NCBI GenBank assembly: GCA_946811695.1 | Contig: OX328124.1 | Coordinates: 95,627,304 to 95,691,303 of the forward strand | Length of the DNA stretch: 64,000 bases | Source: Gonocerus acuteangulatus | Lineage: Eukaryota > Arthropoda > Insecta > Hemiptera > Coreidae | Direction of reading: 5' to 3' | In this document: in pieces, positions 10,260 to 22,294 of the stretch | Layout: every line of letters starts with the position of its first letter | Numbering within the stretch: the first letter of the stretch is position 1 | Program-made: the position numbers and the translations under genes | Notes under the pieces: generated by a model | Databases searched by the model: none | Seen by the model: only the letters and a program-made list of their open reading frames with translations | Told to the model about the DNA's origin: nothing

Positions 10260-11689
10260 CATTAATAAATTTTGGTCACCCAGTCGTAGGATGGATAACG
10301 TACAACTACTCGCATCATGCGCCAAAAAAAACCGTTGATAATAATTGTAGTAAAGCAAATCACCAGTACGACACGGCAAATTTCAACATGATGGTCAAAA
10401 AATTATGCATTAAGATAAATTAAATTAGCAATGTATAAGACACATCTCACTTTATCATTTATTTCTTCAATTGACATTACCCTAAAGAAAATTACTTCAA
10501 AACCTTTTTTTGTAAAGAGTTTAGCAAGCTTTCGAATAATCATCTTCGACATACCTAGATCCGAAAACCTTTCGTGTCTGTTAATAAAATGTATTTTTTT
10601 CCGATAATTCCACTCCTCCAAACGCAACAAAAATTTTAATATCTTAGATGAATGTCAAACGTCTGGAACCAGTTACTACTGAATCAATCGTTTCTTTCTA
10701 TTTAGTATTTATTTATTTGAAATCTGTACAGGTTAACAGTACAATGATCAAGTATGTTGATGCAGATATTTTATGTACAAGTTGACAAAACTGGCAAAAG
10801 TAAAATAAAATAAAAAAAATACAAAATTTGGAAGAAGCCAACCATTGTTGGCACTTCCAGAGGTGTCTCAATAAATATTTTATTGATCATCAAAAGATCA
10901 GGCGAGTAAATTGTCTCGGGGCCACTGTCTCTTAAGCCGCATGGGAGGATTGCCTGGATGGGATTGGGAAGATAAGGATTGACCTTCAGGATTAGGATGG
11001 TAAGACAATTTGGAGTGGAACGTTTGTAAACGGGTTTTAGCGAGGTCAAGGACAAATGGGATACATAGAAAGGGGCATTTAGAATTTTACGGAGGACCTT
11101 TGACTGGAATGCCTGTATTCGAACATAAATAAAATTTAAAAAATACTATTATTACAGAGACCTTTAATTTTAATAAAAGTAAAAGAAAAATGTCATACTT
11201 TAAATTTCAGACTCATCGCTCCAAATATAATTTCTTTAACAAATCAATGATACAAAGCAGAGCATGAACAACCAAGACTTTCAACAAGTACATGACAGGC
11301 TTTCCTGGAGTACCACTGTCATACATAGAAATGTAATTAAGCTTGGGAACAGACGATTGTTCGGAACTCACTGAACAGCTTACCATGGGCCACAAGTGGA
11401 CAAAGCATGTCTGCTTGTTTCTACAGACCTACAGGCTTAACAAACTGAATACACAACACAATACGGAACTCTCACTCAGTTCATTTCGTCAAACATTCTC
11501 CAGGTCTAAGTGGTGTATATTATCAGGAGGTAAATAGAACAATAATGTTTCTTCTAAGAACCTTTTTACTCAAATAAAAGAAAAATCCAATTTTAACAAT
11601 ATCAGAATTTGCGAGAGAACATTTTTAATAAACGACGAAATCTATGGCAAAGCCTCTAAACGCATATTTTTATGTTTATAAAAATTTCT

Positions 11690-11690
<1 letters not shown>
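10260..11690. other. Unassigned sequence, no gene seen
   Basis: A 94-codon minus-strand frame at 10771-11055 has an ordinary residue mix but no domain I recognise. It could be TE-derived. The rest is AT-rich. Confidence 0.35.

Positions 11691-11692
<2 letters not shown>

Positions 11693-11734
<42 letters not shown>
11693..11734. repeat. (TA)n microsatellite
   Basis: About 20 uninterrupted TA units. Confidence 0.97.
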
Positions 11735-11739
<5 letters not shown>

Positions 11740-12303
11740 TTCTTATGTAACCCTGCAAAACGCCCATTTATTTTGTAATACATGTTTCCATAAACAATGT
11801 ACTGTGGTATTTCTCAGACACATCCTAGATTTCGAACAAAAAAGAGACCTTTCCTACACTTACTAAATTTAATTTAAGTGTTGGTTTCGTCCCAATAGAA
11901 TGTAATCAATTGAAAGCTTAATGGAGAACACGGTGATAAGGTTTCGGATGAATTTGTGATCTTCAAATGAAGAAAACATTTTAAGTTATACGTAGGGCCG
12001 CAGGGGTTTTCTGGTTGGCCCATGTGGTGTTACTTAATTTTAACCCATTTTAAATTTCGCGCCCATTAGAGAAAGTGAGAGCGTGCTGAGTAAATAGGTC
12101 CTACATTAAGCTAGCGTACCGCGGTGTGGAGTGCTGTAATTGACAGGGTAATTTGCCGTAATATACGGCTATTTATTCATTTTTTTTTTTTTTTTAATTT
12201 GCAGCAGACATCTCATTGTATACAGGCAACACTTAATTTTAGTGTTTTCAAAAATACTGAAAATCAAGTGTTTGGATTAGCGATGCGTAGCATTGGGCGT
12301 TTA

Positions 12304-12590
12304 TAGTGATGGGCAATTCTTTAATGTGAATCGATCTTTTGAATCGATTCGAATCGAAATGAAAAGATTCATCCAAAAAAGATGGGCGAGTCCATATCGA
12401 TTCAAAATATCGATCTTCTAGGCTCAGAAGATCGATCTAAAATACGGATCAATCCACGTTATGTATCGATCTTCGATACGAATCAATTTCCAATATGGAT
12501 AGATTTCACGATTTCTTATAATTACCTAAGAAATTCGTATTTCATTTAGATTCGAATTGATTCTCATTTGAGAATCGCCCATCATTACTA
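12304..12590. mobile_element. hAT-type MITE with GAATCGATTC-like interior
   Basis: The ends read TAGTGATGGGCAATTC and GAATCGCCCATCATTACTA, imperfect inverted repeats of the TGGGCAA kind seen in non-autonomous hAT elements. The 287-bp body is largely degenerate copies of GAATCGAT and CGATCTTC. No clear 8-bp duplication could be found, so the class rests on end sequence and on similarity of design to 45828-46945 and 50355-50923. Confidence 0.6.
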
Positions 12591-12758
12591 CGAAACGTCC
12601 TAAATAAGTCGATTTGAATACTTGATAATATAAAAATATATCTGTAACCTAAAAAGAGAAAGATTTAACAATATTTTTCAATATATTTAACAATATATAT
12701 TTTTTACAATATTTAACAATGTATATTTTTAAAATTTAAAAAGATTTAACAATTTTTT

Positions 12759-12806
12759 GGCGCTAATGGCCTTGACGTTGAAGCGCCTTAAAAAAAAAAA
12801 AAAAAT
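12759..12806 (+). mobile_element. Tail-only SINE (stem-loop plus poly-A)
   Basis: GGCGCTAATGGCCTTGACGT, TGAAGCGCC, then a run of A. It starts exactly at the GGCGC stem, as do the copies at 1405, 27578 and 48341. The downstream (AATA)n makes its target duplication hard to read. Confidence 0.7.
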
Positions 12807-12894
12807 AATAAATAAATAAATTTTTCATCAAAAATAATATATATTTATTAAATGTCTATTACTGGACATTGGACACTGTTATGTAAAAGATCGT

Positions 12895-14590
12895 TTCACA
12901 TCGTCCATACCTAGGCGTTTATAATAATACTACAATATACACTTTCATATTATTTATATGATTTTCCTACATGTTTCGCGCCGTTTTGGAGCGTCTTCAG
13001 AGGAATATCTTTTAAATGCCACATATTCAGCCTCAACTTGAAGAAGAGCATCTTCCACTACTAGAACTACATCTAGCGCGGTTCCTCCCTCCCTCATAGG
13101 GAGGAACCCCGCTTATAAGGTTGATCTCATGACGCAATCCAGAAGTGCCGACTAGAAAATTTTGCGTTTCAGAACCCCTAGAAACCGAAAATGATGGTGG
13201 TTCAAATTTGTATATATATATTTTCTGTTCGCTCATTTCTGGCTTCCCTAATGGTCCGATTTTGATGAAATTTGGTACAAAAATCCGTCGTCCAATTTGA
13301 AAGATCAAGTTCGTTAACCAGCAAAATCCGCCCACTGGAAGATGGCGTTTGGGGCGAAATTCGCGCAAAAAAAATCGTAACGCTTACGCTTTTGAGTTCA
13401 TATGCTTGTACGTACTCGTTTTATAGGATTCTTGGGCTAGGAAAACGAATGAAACCATTTTCATGGCGATAGCTTTAACCGTTTTCGAGAAAATTGGAAA
13501 AATAGTTTTTGAATACCGTTTTTGGTTTGGGTACTTAGAATCATGGGATTCAGTTGAAACATTTTCTGCATGTTCTACTTTCATTAAAACTAATATGTTG
13601 AAATTTTGGTTACGTTTGGAGTTAAGGAAGGGTTAGAATAAAATATTTTATTAACAGACATAAAAAGTTTTGGTAACTTTGTTTACTTTCCTTAATATCT
13701 CGAAAAAGGTTGACAATCTTGGGAAACGGAAGAGTACCATTAGAAAGCTTACTAAATGCTCTACAAAAAAGGTTCTGATGAAAGTTTTGATTAGGCGATG
13801 TCAATCGGAGAAATAAGTGCTTAAAACTTTAAAGTAATTGATTTCGCTTATTCGAACTGATCTTTTTGTCTGTTTTCATTCATTGTTATTTTTTAATTCC
13901 TTATAGTTGGATAATGTATTTGATAATAAATCAGGTTAAGAAAAATAAGAGAAACATTTTAATGTTAGAGATATGGATTTCCAAGATATAGCTTTTCAAC
14001 TGCCTAGCGGGGTCCTTCCTAGGGAGGGTTGGCCGACCCATCCAGGTAAGATTGTAAATAAGACCTTTCTAGAAATGTGGACCCAAAATAATAACAGCTT
14101 CTATTTTAATCATTCTAAATGAGTATAGGGATAAGAACTATAACCGCGCTAAGATGCTGCAGTTCCTGCGGGTCGGACTTTTTTTTTTCTTTTTTTTAAT
14201 TTGTTCAAGTAGAAGGTTTGTACACTCGTTTTCTTTCAAAATTTAGTAATTTATATTTGTATGACGAAAACTTCTTAATTGAGATATTGCTTGTACTTAA
14301 AATATGGGTTTTCGGAAATGCACCGTCTTCTTGTCTTGTTTACAATAAATTTCGGAAAATGGTGGTTTTTCGTGCAATCCTCGAGATACTGTATTATTTC
14401 TGTACTTTCTACAGATCAAATTCAAAAAAAGAAAAACCAGTTAGACATGGCCTTATTAGTAGAATGTTCTCCTCAAATTGAGGCTGAAGTTGTTCTATTT
14501 AAAACATATTCCCCTTAAGAGGCACCAAAAAGGTGCGAAACATGTAGGAAGGGTTAATAAATAGTGCGAAAGATTTTATTATTATTGACA
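12895..14590. mobile_element. Composite: inverted GAAACATGT arms around an R-family repeat
   Basis: The left arm (about 12895-13020) on the minus strand contains ATATTCCTCTGAAGACGCTC, AAAA, GGCGCGAAACATGTAGGAA. The right arm (about 14500-14590) contains ATATTCCCCTTAAGAGGCAC, AAAA, GGTGCGAAACATGTAGGAA. They are imperfect reverse complements, including AATAATA stretches beyond. The layout repeats that of the 1540-2390 element with a different third-stem palindrome (ACATGT). An R-family repeat of 1.1 kb fills the interior, probably inserted later. Confidence 0.5.
13073..14185 (+). repeat. R-family dispersed repeat, complete copy 1
   Basis: It begins TAGCGCGGTTCCTCCCTCC with a small CCTCCCTC-ATAGGGAGG hairpin, and ends in AACCGCGCTAAGATG and CAGTTCCTGCGGGTCGGAC. 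The outermost TAGCGCGGTT and AACCGCGCTA form a 10-bp inverted repeat, with about 26 nt more beyond the right one. The body matches 35992-37092 over long identical runs (around 13480-13570). Frames inside are at most 111 codons with no domain. A non-autonomous element is likely; class unknown, and no target duplication is clear. Confidence 0.75.
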
Positions 14591-14599
14591 TCCCGCCTA

Positions 14600-15690
14600 T
14601 TTCGATAATTCGCTAAATTTGAGCAAAGGGTCTATTTATAATTAGTTATAATATTTAAACTTATATATTTTTAAATTATTATACCAGGTCAATAAATGGA
14701 GTTTATCCAAAGGTTTTTCATTACAGTAAGTAATTTATTAAACGTTAGAAAATGTCAATTTTTTTGTTTTTAAATATAGGCGATGAATCCGTCCATAGTT
14801 GTTTAATTCAATTGGTATTAATCGCGAACCCCTAAGAAATCATCCCCAAATTTTTTGTATTAATTTTATTTTTTGCGGCCCGCGACACTATGACTTACCC
14901 ATGTTTGTTGCCCGTATGAATGTTTGAGTAATACTGTTGCCTTCCAAATTACTACAAACATAAGCATTCTACGGTAGAAACTAAGATTACGCAGTTCCTG
15001 CGAGTCTGACTTTAAAATTGATGGTCCATGTAGAGGAACCATAACGAGAATACATGGATTATTAATTTAAGAATATACACGAGCCGAAGTTTAGAAGTTG
15101 TAAGGAGGAGGGTAAACCCTTTTAAGCCATTATGTCGCTTCAAGTTGGTTCTAACTTGGCTAACATAATGAAAGGTGAAACATCCAGCCTTCTCCCGTCG
15201 GTTACATCCCCTACCATGTCTAGAGAATCAACAACCGCATCAAGGACAGGAACATGGAACCTAATAGATAAATGGATACCTCAGTAAACATTAGGGGGTT
15301 TCTCACATAAAGCATGTAGTATTTTGGACCTGTGACTGTTACGTAAGTATTGCAAAATGTTACTAAGCTAAATACAAACATTTGTTAATTTAGATCAGTG
15401 GTCCCTAAAATCTTTGTTTCGTGGACCCCTCGCCATGTTTAAGGGTTTTGGGTAGACCCCCTGGCTAAGCTAATATTGCATTTTCGAAAATTCATCAACT
15501 TGGAATGCGTTGTTCGCGTAATACTAACTTTAGCGACGTGTGGAGTGAAATACCAATAAAAAACGGACGTTAAAATTTGTACATTGATTTATGAAATTAA
15601 AATTAACAGGGCATAAAATAAAATGTATTATGCATAGCAAATCAAAAAATAAACACTTTTTAGTAGGATGGACCTGATTTAATCTCATGG
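14600..15690. other. Mostly unassigned; R-like end at 14978-15012
   Basis: ACTAAGATTACGCAGTTCCT followed by GCGAGTCTGACTTT near 14978-15012 matches the R-family right terminus. AAACGGACGTTAAAATTTG near 15562 may be a trace of the type B SINE tail. No gene seen. Confidence 0.4.
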
Positions 15691-15695
15691 TACAA

Positions 15696-15847
15696 TTTTT
15701 TTTTTTTTTATGTTTTAACGGCGTATCAACAATTGGGCTATTCACGCCGGGCTATCTATAGGTATTCAGGTACTGACCACGCCCGATTTTGCTTAACTTC
15801 GGTGATCAACGGGAACCGGTGCACTCAACGTGGCTATGGCCGTTGGC
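15696..15847 (-). mobile_element. 5S rRNA-derived SINE with stem-loop tail
   Basis: On the minus strand the head reads GCCAACGGCCATAGCCACG, then TGATCACCGAAGTTAAGCA, then TCGGGCGTGGTCAGTACC. This is the 5' two thirds of 5S rRNA, covering box A. It runs into the core CTATAGATAGCCC, the tail GGCGTGAATAGCCCAATTGT-TGATACGCC and a poly(A). The 10-bp repeat CATGGTACAA (15686-15695 and 15847-15856) is its target duplication. 5S-derived SINEs (the SINE3 class) are known in fish and some invertebrates. The intermediate element and box C are missing here. Confidence 0.85.
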
Positions 15848-15859
15848 ATGGTACAAATT

Positions 15860-17230
15860 GTTTCTGTTTTTTGCTAGAAACTTGGAAAAACGTTGAAACC
15901 TCTTTCAACAAAGTACGATGATAGAAAAGTAATTACAAACGTTTTCGAATTGTTTTCATTGATTTATAATGGCACAAAAAATTTGAGGTTTTATAATATA
16001 TGACCTTCTGCCATTTTGAAGACGAATTGTTATGTTGTACTAAAATGATTAAACAAAACCAAAAAGCAGGAACTTAGCGTGTTTTCATATGATGCACTAT
16101 TCTGGTTCAAGCTCTTAATACTTTGCCTTGAATAAATTCAACCAAGACTGCAAGGAATCTTCGAGCATCCATTTCTCCGACTGGGGCGGCCCTACTGAAA
16201 TTTATGCCTAAACCTGTTTCGTATGACTTTTCTAATATTCTCGAATAATCATTTCTTAGACAAAACGATTTCACACTCATTTTCGGGATATTTAAGAAAG
16301 TATCTGAAACTATTTGAACTCCAAATCTGCTCATATTCGGAAATGTAAAACTCTACTTATGCTCAATTTTCTCCAGATTGTTAAACTCAAGAACTTGTAA
16401 GGGATTTAATTCAATTTCTAAAATTTACCAAAAGTGTTCCCGGAAGCCAATTTACGTGCTGTGATTTTTTTTTCAAGAGAATTGTTCCGATAAACAAATA
16501 TTTCGGCATGTGGATTCCGCTCGTTAACGAACCTGACCTTTCGTTTTTGCCAAACAAACATTGAAAAAATTGGTGTTTTTTCGAATGTTAACTTCAAAAA
16601 CTCTCGGTTGAATTGGAATGTTTTGCTATTCAATCAACGCAGAATCTAAATATGTGTTTGTAAATAATAAACTTTTTTATTAAATTCACTGTTTCCGAGG
16701 AATTTTAGAAAACCCGTAAAAAGCCCGAAAATGCGGGGGGTTTCACGTCAACTTGTGGCCATTTAAATAAATATGTGAACACATACTTATGGTCATTTAA
16801 ATAAATAAAAACGTTTCTGGACTTCCACCGATTATTTTTCAGCAATATTCGATTCGTAGGTAATTTGTCTGGACCACTCATAAATGGACCACTTGTTTAA
16901 AAAGAAATGGAAAAACGAAATTTACCTATAAATCTATTTTCTACAAAATTCATTAGGCTTTTATATGATCATTTCCCACCAGAATTTCGCAGGACTTTTC
17001 GAGATAATTAAGAATGTCTAGGAAGAGTCCAAAGCAGCTCGTACCATTTGATATTTTTTTTTTTTTTAATTTCTGTAATACTACTCTTACTTCAACCATA
17101 ACCAAACTCTTAAATTTAATGAATGTCTGAATACATTTTGAATTGAACTCCTTTTAATGTGATAGTAAACAAACCCTAGGCAGAACACATTAGTTATTTA
17201 CTTAGTACAATTTCCATTTTTTTTTTTTTT
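15860..17230. other. AT-rich stretch, no gene seen
   Basis: Minus-strand frames at 16107-16334 (75 codons) and 16418-16633 (71 codons) look protein-like in composition but match no family I recognise. A (T/C)GGCCATTTAAATAAATA-like word repeats at 16757 and 16791. Confidence 0.35.
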
Positions 17231-17232
17231 TT

Positions 17233-18778
17233 CTAATAATTTCTAGGAAGATATAATCAGAGTTCGGTCTTGGTATTTTAATAAAACTGCATTTTTTTAA
17301 ATAAGAAAATGCGTCTTATTTTTGCCGACATTTCGGTTTGAAATTCAAGCCTGTAAAACAAGGACAGAGTTAATACTACATTATATACAGATGAAATGAA
17401 AGGAAAAAATTATACGTAGAAAACATTATACGAAGATGATTGATACATAATATGTACCATATTATGGTAAATGTGTTATTTAAATGTTTTTAACTCATTG
17501 CTGTGATATTTTGTGATACCTTAGGTTTTTTCGTTTTAGTTGTTTAGACTTTTTAGTGTATACTTTTAATTTTAGATTATTTTATGTTCTGTGAACTTAT
17601 ATTAAGATTAATAAAGCAATAACTGCAAATAGGTATATTCAAGTAGGGAGACTAAATGTGCCAAGGGAAAAAAAAAATTAAGGAAAACTCGGGAGCATGT
17701 GGTGAATAATTCGTGTAGTGTTTGCACGGTAGGGCGATGACGACCATGGGTTATATTTGGTGCTCCAAGTTTTATTTGGTGCTCCTTCAATACATTTCAA
17801 AATTAAAACCCATTTTTTTAATATTTATTTGAAGAAAGTTTGAAAAGAAAATTAAATAGGAAAAAAATGAACATTAAACTTTAAAGTCGTTTTCTCAAAA
17901 CTACGTTTTTCAAATCGGGCGCCTTCAATTTTTGCCCGATCAACGTCAAATGTTAACTACAGCTTCCTAATGATATTTGCTAGTAAAGTACGTAGGATGT
18001 TTTCGATTCATTGAATTATAACGATTTTAAGACCGATTTTAAGACCGATTTTCGGCGGATTTTTTAATAGAAAATGAATAATTGTTCACCACTTTAAAAA
18101 TAAACTAAAATTTCTTAAAAATCCGTACTTTACTAGAATTAATCTTCTTCTTTCGACATAATTTTTTTTTTCCGTTCTAGATTAAAAATTGCCACCTGAA
18201 GACTATCGCCCGCGAAAAGAGAGGGTTTCCGTTCGTCAGACAGAGTGCTGCTATCTTTTTTTCTCAAAGAATTGAAACTGATTTTTTTTTTGGATACTTC
18301 AACATCCCATATAACAGGTTTGATCTAAAGAATTGAAAAACATTGATTTAATTTTTATTTTTATTTAAATATTAACGTCCATTTATTATTAACTAGCCAG
18401 CATAGGGGTGATGCCTTTTCTTTCTCCTAAAGAAAAGCCACCACCTCTAGTGAGAATCAAACCCACGACCCTTTGGAATGTGTAAATGTAAATGTAAATG
18501 TTTTATAACTAGAGATTAAATTAAAAGAAGATTGATACATATTTAAAGCTTAAAATATGAGTAACATAAGAATAAATATAAAATTGATAATTGCAGGGTG
18601 AAATTTTGCTCACCAATGAGAAGAAGGAGAATCATGTCTCATGCATGTGCAATCATTTCTGAATCGGGTTGATCGCGCTTTCTTTAAAATAAAAAATCTA
18701 GTTTTATTAAAATACCAATACCTAACCCCGAGAATATATACCTTTACGAATCCCAACAATCAACGATCTCTTCTCAAT
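17233..18778. mobile_element. Decayed fold-back element carrying a SINE
   Basis: The left end (17250-17400) contains GAGTTCGGTCTTGGTATTTT, AATAAAACTGCATTTTTT and GCCGACATTTCGGTTTGAAA, a degraded version of the 1540-element left arm. The right end (18680-18778) contains AAATCTAGTTTTATTAAAAT, ACCTAACCCCGAG, AATCCCAACAATCAACGATC and TCTTCTCAA, the inverted equivalent with the same terminal CGATCTC. The two poly-T tracts outside (17217-17232, 18779-18797) may be the duplicated target. The hammerhead-like core has decayed. Confidence 0.5.
18355..18480 (-). mobile_element. Type B SINE, core deleted
   Basis: The minus strand reads GGGTTTGATTCTCACTAGAGG (B box), the AGAAAAGGCATCACCCC body, CTGGCTAG and then directly TTAATAATAAATGGACGTTA. 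The TATAGATAACCCG core present in other copies is missing, so the body is joined to the tail. Confidence 0.7.
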
Positions 18779-18799
18779 TTTTTTTTTTTTTTTTTTTCT

Positions 18800-19424
18800 C
18801 GCATCTAGATAGAAATCCCTATAGTATAAAATACTTTAGCTTTCGAGTTTCCATTATCAAAAAAACATTTCGTATCGCTAACAAATGGAGTTTTCCCCTC
18901 CTCATATAAAGCACGTCCTCTTTGTCGCCAGATGTAAATGAGCTGGATCACATTGCGCCCATCTGCATTATGCAATGTCTGTGATTACCCTTGCAATCGG
19001 CTGGGTGCAAGAGCGGAGGCTGATAATGCTAAAGTACTCTCTATCATTATCTAGCTACTGATCTATAGAATTCACCTGTTGCTCTGACAGTATTATTTCT
19101 ATACTGGTCTATTTCTAAACCTTGCGATAGACAGAATTCAAGCAGCGGTAGTTGGTATCTTTTTAAAATATTTTTCAGAATAGGTTGTTCTTTTCGGGAA
19201 TTCATATATTTAATGTCGCTCTAAATGGTTAAGTGACATAACTTAAACCTTATTACAGGTGGACATAAAAACCCCAGCTCCCCACCAGAATTACTTTATT
19301 AGCTAATAAGGAATGTACCTGTTGAGGTTGCACTCGTAATAAATAATTAAGTAAGCTGGTTAGAATAGATATAAAAGACAAATCTATTTATGTGTATTTT
19401 ATGTTTACAGACTTTAGTTAAGCA

Positions 19425-19458
<34 letters not shown>

Positions 19459-19854
19459 GCAGTGCGGATTAAACTGGACAGTTTCCATAAGGAATTTGCT
19501 AACTTATGCACAACTTCTTTGCGACGGAACTATAATTTTCTGAAGAACAACTCCATCGTCAGTTTGTCCCAAGTATCAGTGGATGTGGTCACAAATTGAC
19601 ACGCAGAAGTCTCTTCGCGTGATGCGTCTCAAGTGACGCATGAAGCGCATTCTCTCACAGAAAGCGTCGTTGAAGGAATAACTGCAATAATTTTGGTGGA
19701 CTTATTTCCACGATTTTTCTCTCCTGTAATATGCTACCACCATCCATTAATGTGCAGTTGAACCTTAGGTAGTAATAGCCATTTTAACTCCAGCCGATTT
19801 TTTTTTTTTTTTTTTTTTTTTTTTACCACTTAAATTAATCCTCTTAACTCGTTT

Positions 19855-19885
<31 letters not shown>

Positions 19886-20045
19886 TTGAAGCAGTAAAAT
19901 TAATTTACCAAGATAACTTGACATTAAGGATGAGAACGACGTTAGCTCTATGTTTTGGTTCAATAGCAAGTCTAGAAACAAATGGAGGGCGTGTATCTGC
20001 TGTCAATCGACACTGTCGCTTTTTACTAACTTTTTTTCTCATTTT
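18800..20045. other. Unassigned sequence with poly-T tracts
   Basis: Long T runs at about 18779-18797, 19428-19456, 19799-19825 and 19852-19879. The 18880-19060 segment is less AT-rich; its minus-strand frames might hold a TE fragment but nothing I can name. Confidence 0.35.
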
Positions 20046-20059
20046 ATTTTTTTATTATT

Positions 20060-20241
20060 TTTTTTTTTACGGCGCATCAACAACTGGACTATTGGCGCCG
20101 GGTTATCTACAGCGTGCCGCTTTTTTGAAATTCCAACAGTATCTGGACGATCACCCATTCAGTTACAGAACACTCCCGACGGGGCTTAAATTTGGAGATC
20201 TACGGAAAACCGGTGTATTCAACGTGGCTATGACCGTTGGC
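20060..20241 (-). mobile_element. 5S rRNA-derived SINE, long 5S head
   Basis: On the minus strand: GCCAACGGTCATAGCCACG, TTGAATACACCGGTTTTCCG, AAATTTAAGCCCCGTCGGG, AACTGAATGGGTGATCGTCC, then AGATACTGTTGGAATTTC. This spans nearly the whole 5S rRNA, including counterparts of box A, the intermediate element and box C. Then come CTGTAGATAACCCG, the tail GGCGCCAATAGTCCAGTTG-TTGATGCGCC and poly(A). No clear target duplication was seen. Divergence from 5S (GATCTCC for GATCACC, CCCCGTC for CAACGTC) shows an old copy rather than a gene. Confidence 0.85.
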
Positions 20242-20249
20242 TTACTCCT

Positions 20250-21000
20250 GCTGATAGATCCATTAAGAATAATGTAGCACCAAAAAAATTGCGATTTCAT
20301 ACAACTTACATGCCAGTAAGTACGTTCAAAATTAGCAAAACGTTTGAGAACAACATATTAAGGGTATCTATTCAAAGCTCTTCAAATCGCACCCAAAAAT
20401 AATGATTAGATGGAAAAACACTAATATGCCGTTGTTTCTTCGAATTAGAATGTTTAGAATTTTGAAAAGCCATCAGACATACGGAAAGTCATATTACAGT
20501 ATGTTTTCCTTCCTTTTTTAAAATTTTTATATCTATTGTCCTCTTTCTTCTTTCATAAAACATGACCCACATAGGAATACGACAGCTATACAAAATATAT
20601 ATTAGCGGCAACTGCTTAGATCTCTGAAGGAACTGAAAATATAATTTATCGCTTCTTAATACTATTAATAATAAGACCCGTTAAGATAGTCTAATTTAAA
20701 ATAATAACTAACAATTATGTAGATCAACTAAATGAGGTTTCATCCAATCAGAGAGGCCAAGTGGTGAATCAATTGGAGTATTGTAGTCTAATCACGCTAT
20801 TCGACTATAATTATCACGTTTTAGGCGGGCTCACATTGATTGTAGAGGCCCAAATCTGTCTGAAAATAGCAATATATTGTCAATATTCAAAAATGATAGA
20901 GGATAGAAATTAAATTTTCTCCTCAGGAGAGGATAGAAAGCTCTAAAATCCGCAGAGAAATGTAAAGCAGGATTGAAATGTTCTTTTAGCACTTTGCTCC
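20250..21000. other. Unassigned AT-rich sequence
   Basis: No gene, RNA or clear repeat recognised. Confidence 0.4.
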
Positions 21001-21004
21001 GAAG

Positions 21005-22290
21005 GAAAGTAGCTATTGAGGATGCACTTATTACGGAATTTTGAAAAATTTCTTCAAATGTGTTTTGTTTTTTTTTTGTTTGTTTGTTTTAAGGCAGTTC
21101 AACCACTACGGTCATGGATGCATATTTATATGTGTGTAATTGAAAATTCATTGACGTAAAGATGTAAAAGAGTGTATTATTTGAATCATATATTTAAATT
21201 AATCATCACTCATGACGGAATTTTTGAAAAATTTCTTCAAATCTTTATCGATCCTACCTAGTAGACACCGAAAATGGCCCCCGTTAAAATGTATATATAT
21301 ATGTGTGTGTGTGTGTGTCTGTTAACACGATACCGGCCAGAGTTTTTTGTTTTTTCTTCACGAAACGTGGTATATAGCGTTCAATTAGCAAACGATTGTA
21401 CGAGTTCGTTAACCACCAAAATCAGTACACCGGGAGGGGGGGGGGTTTACCCCGGACCCAAAACACTAATTTGACCATGTCAGCCGTAGTTTTTGTTATA
21501 TTTCAACAAAACTCGGTATTCGTTATGTTGATCTAAAGAGAGAAATACGTTGTAAAAATAAACTAAATCGGTTTATTAGGAGGGGGGATTACACCGGACC
21601 CACATTACCAAATTGCCACTACCAGCCGTAGTTTTTGTTATATATTAAAGAAACTCGGTATTCGTTGTGGTCATCTAAAGAGGAAAATACGTTGTAAAAA
21701 TAAACTAAGTCCGTTTATTAGAAGGGCGGGGGGGGGGGGGGTTTACTCCGGTGCGAAATTACTGATTTTCTCATACCGGTCGTAATTTATGTTGAATTGT
21801 AACGAAAATCGGAATTCGGCTTGCTTATCTAATCAGAAAGAAGTGTTTTAAAAATAAACTAAATTGGTCTATCTGAACCGGTGTTTACTTTGTACTTGTT
21901 GTGGTTGCGTTTGAATAGAATTTTCTAGTTTCTAGTAAAACGTTAGTTGGCAAAGCTGCCGCTAGGTCTTGATATTACTTCTCATTTCTATCGCTAGGGG
22001 TACTGTATCCTGTTACTGAGTCAGACCAAAAGACAAAAATGTGAAGTTTTCGTGTATTTATTAAGTAGTTTAGTACCACGCACACACAAAACTCTGCAAG
22101 GAAATTAATTAAAAAATTAATAATTAAAATAATGTGATTGAGTAGCTCATTACAAACGTAAATGAGCAGAATTACTTATTTTATTTATACAGGGCATTTT
22201 AAGCAAATTATTTAGTACTGCAGTCTATAGAAGCCGAATTCTAAGGAAAGGGCTTAGTTATGCAGTTCCTCTGTGACGGATTTTTTTTTA
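21005..22290 (+). repeat. R2-type repeat with about 145-bp internal repeats
   Basis: It contains AGCTATTGAGGATGCACTTA, a second TTGAAAAATTTCTTCAAATC block, a (TG)n run, GAGTTCGTTAACCACCAAAA, then three tandem copies of a CAGCCGTAGTTTTTGTTATA / ACTCGGTATTCG / ACGTTGTAAAAATAAACTAA / GGAGGGGGG unit at 21481, 21623 and about 21777 (spacing 142 and 154 bp). It ends AAATGTGAAGTTTTCGTG and GGGCTTAGTTATGCAGTTCC. The ends relate it to the R family; the internal repeats recur at 49.97-50.33 kb. No coding region. Confidence 0.6.
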
Positions 22291-22294
22291 GCTG

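Noticed and set aside
13033..13368. 111-codon minus-strand frame
   Set aside because: It lies in the left end of the R-family repeat; the 36-kb copy keeps only part of it and is otherwise interrupted, so there is no sign of protein conservation.
18880..19060. Possible retroelement coding fragment on the minus strand
   Set aside because: Some frames look protein-like but contain stops and match no domain I can name.
20120..20241. Genuine 5S rRNA gene
   Set aside because: Substitutions in the box A/intermediate region and fusion to the SINE core and tail show a retroposed derivative.
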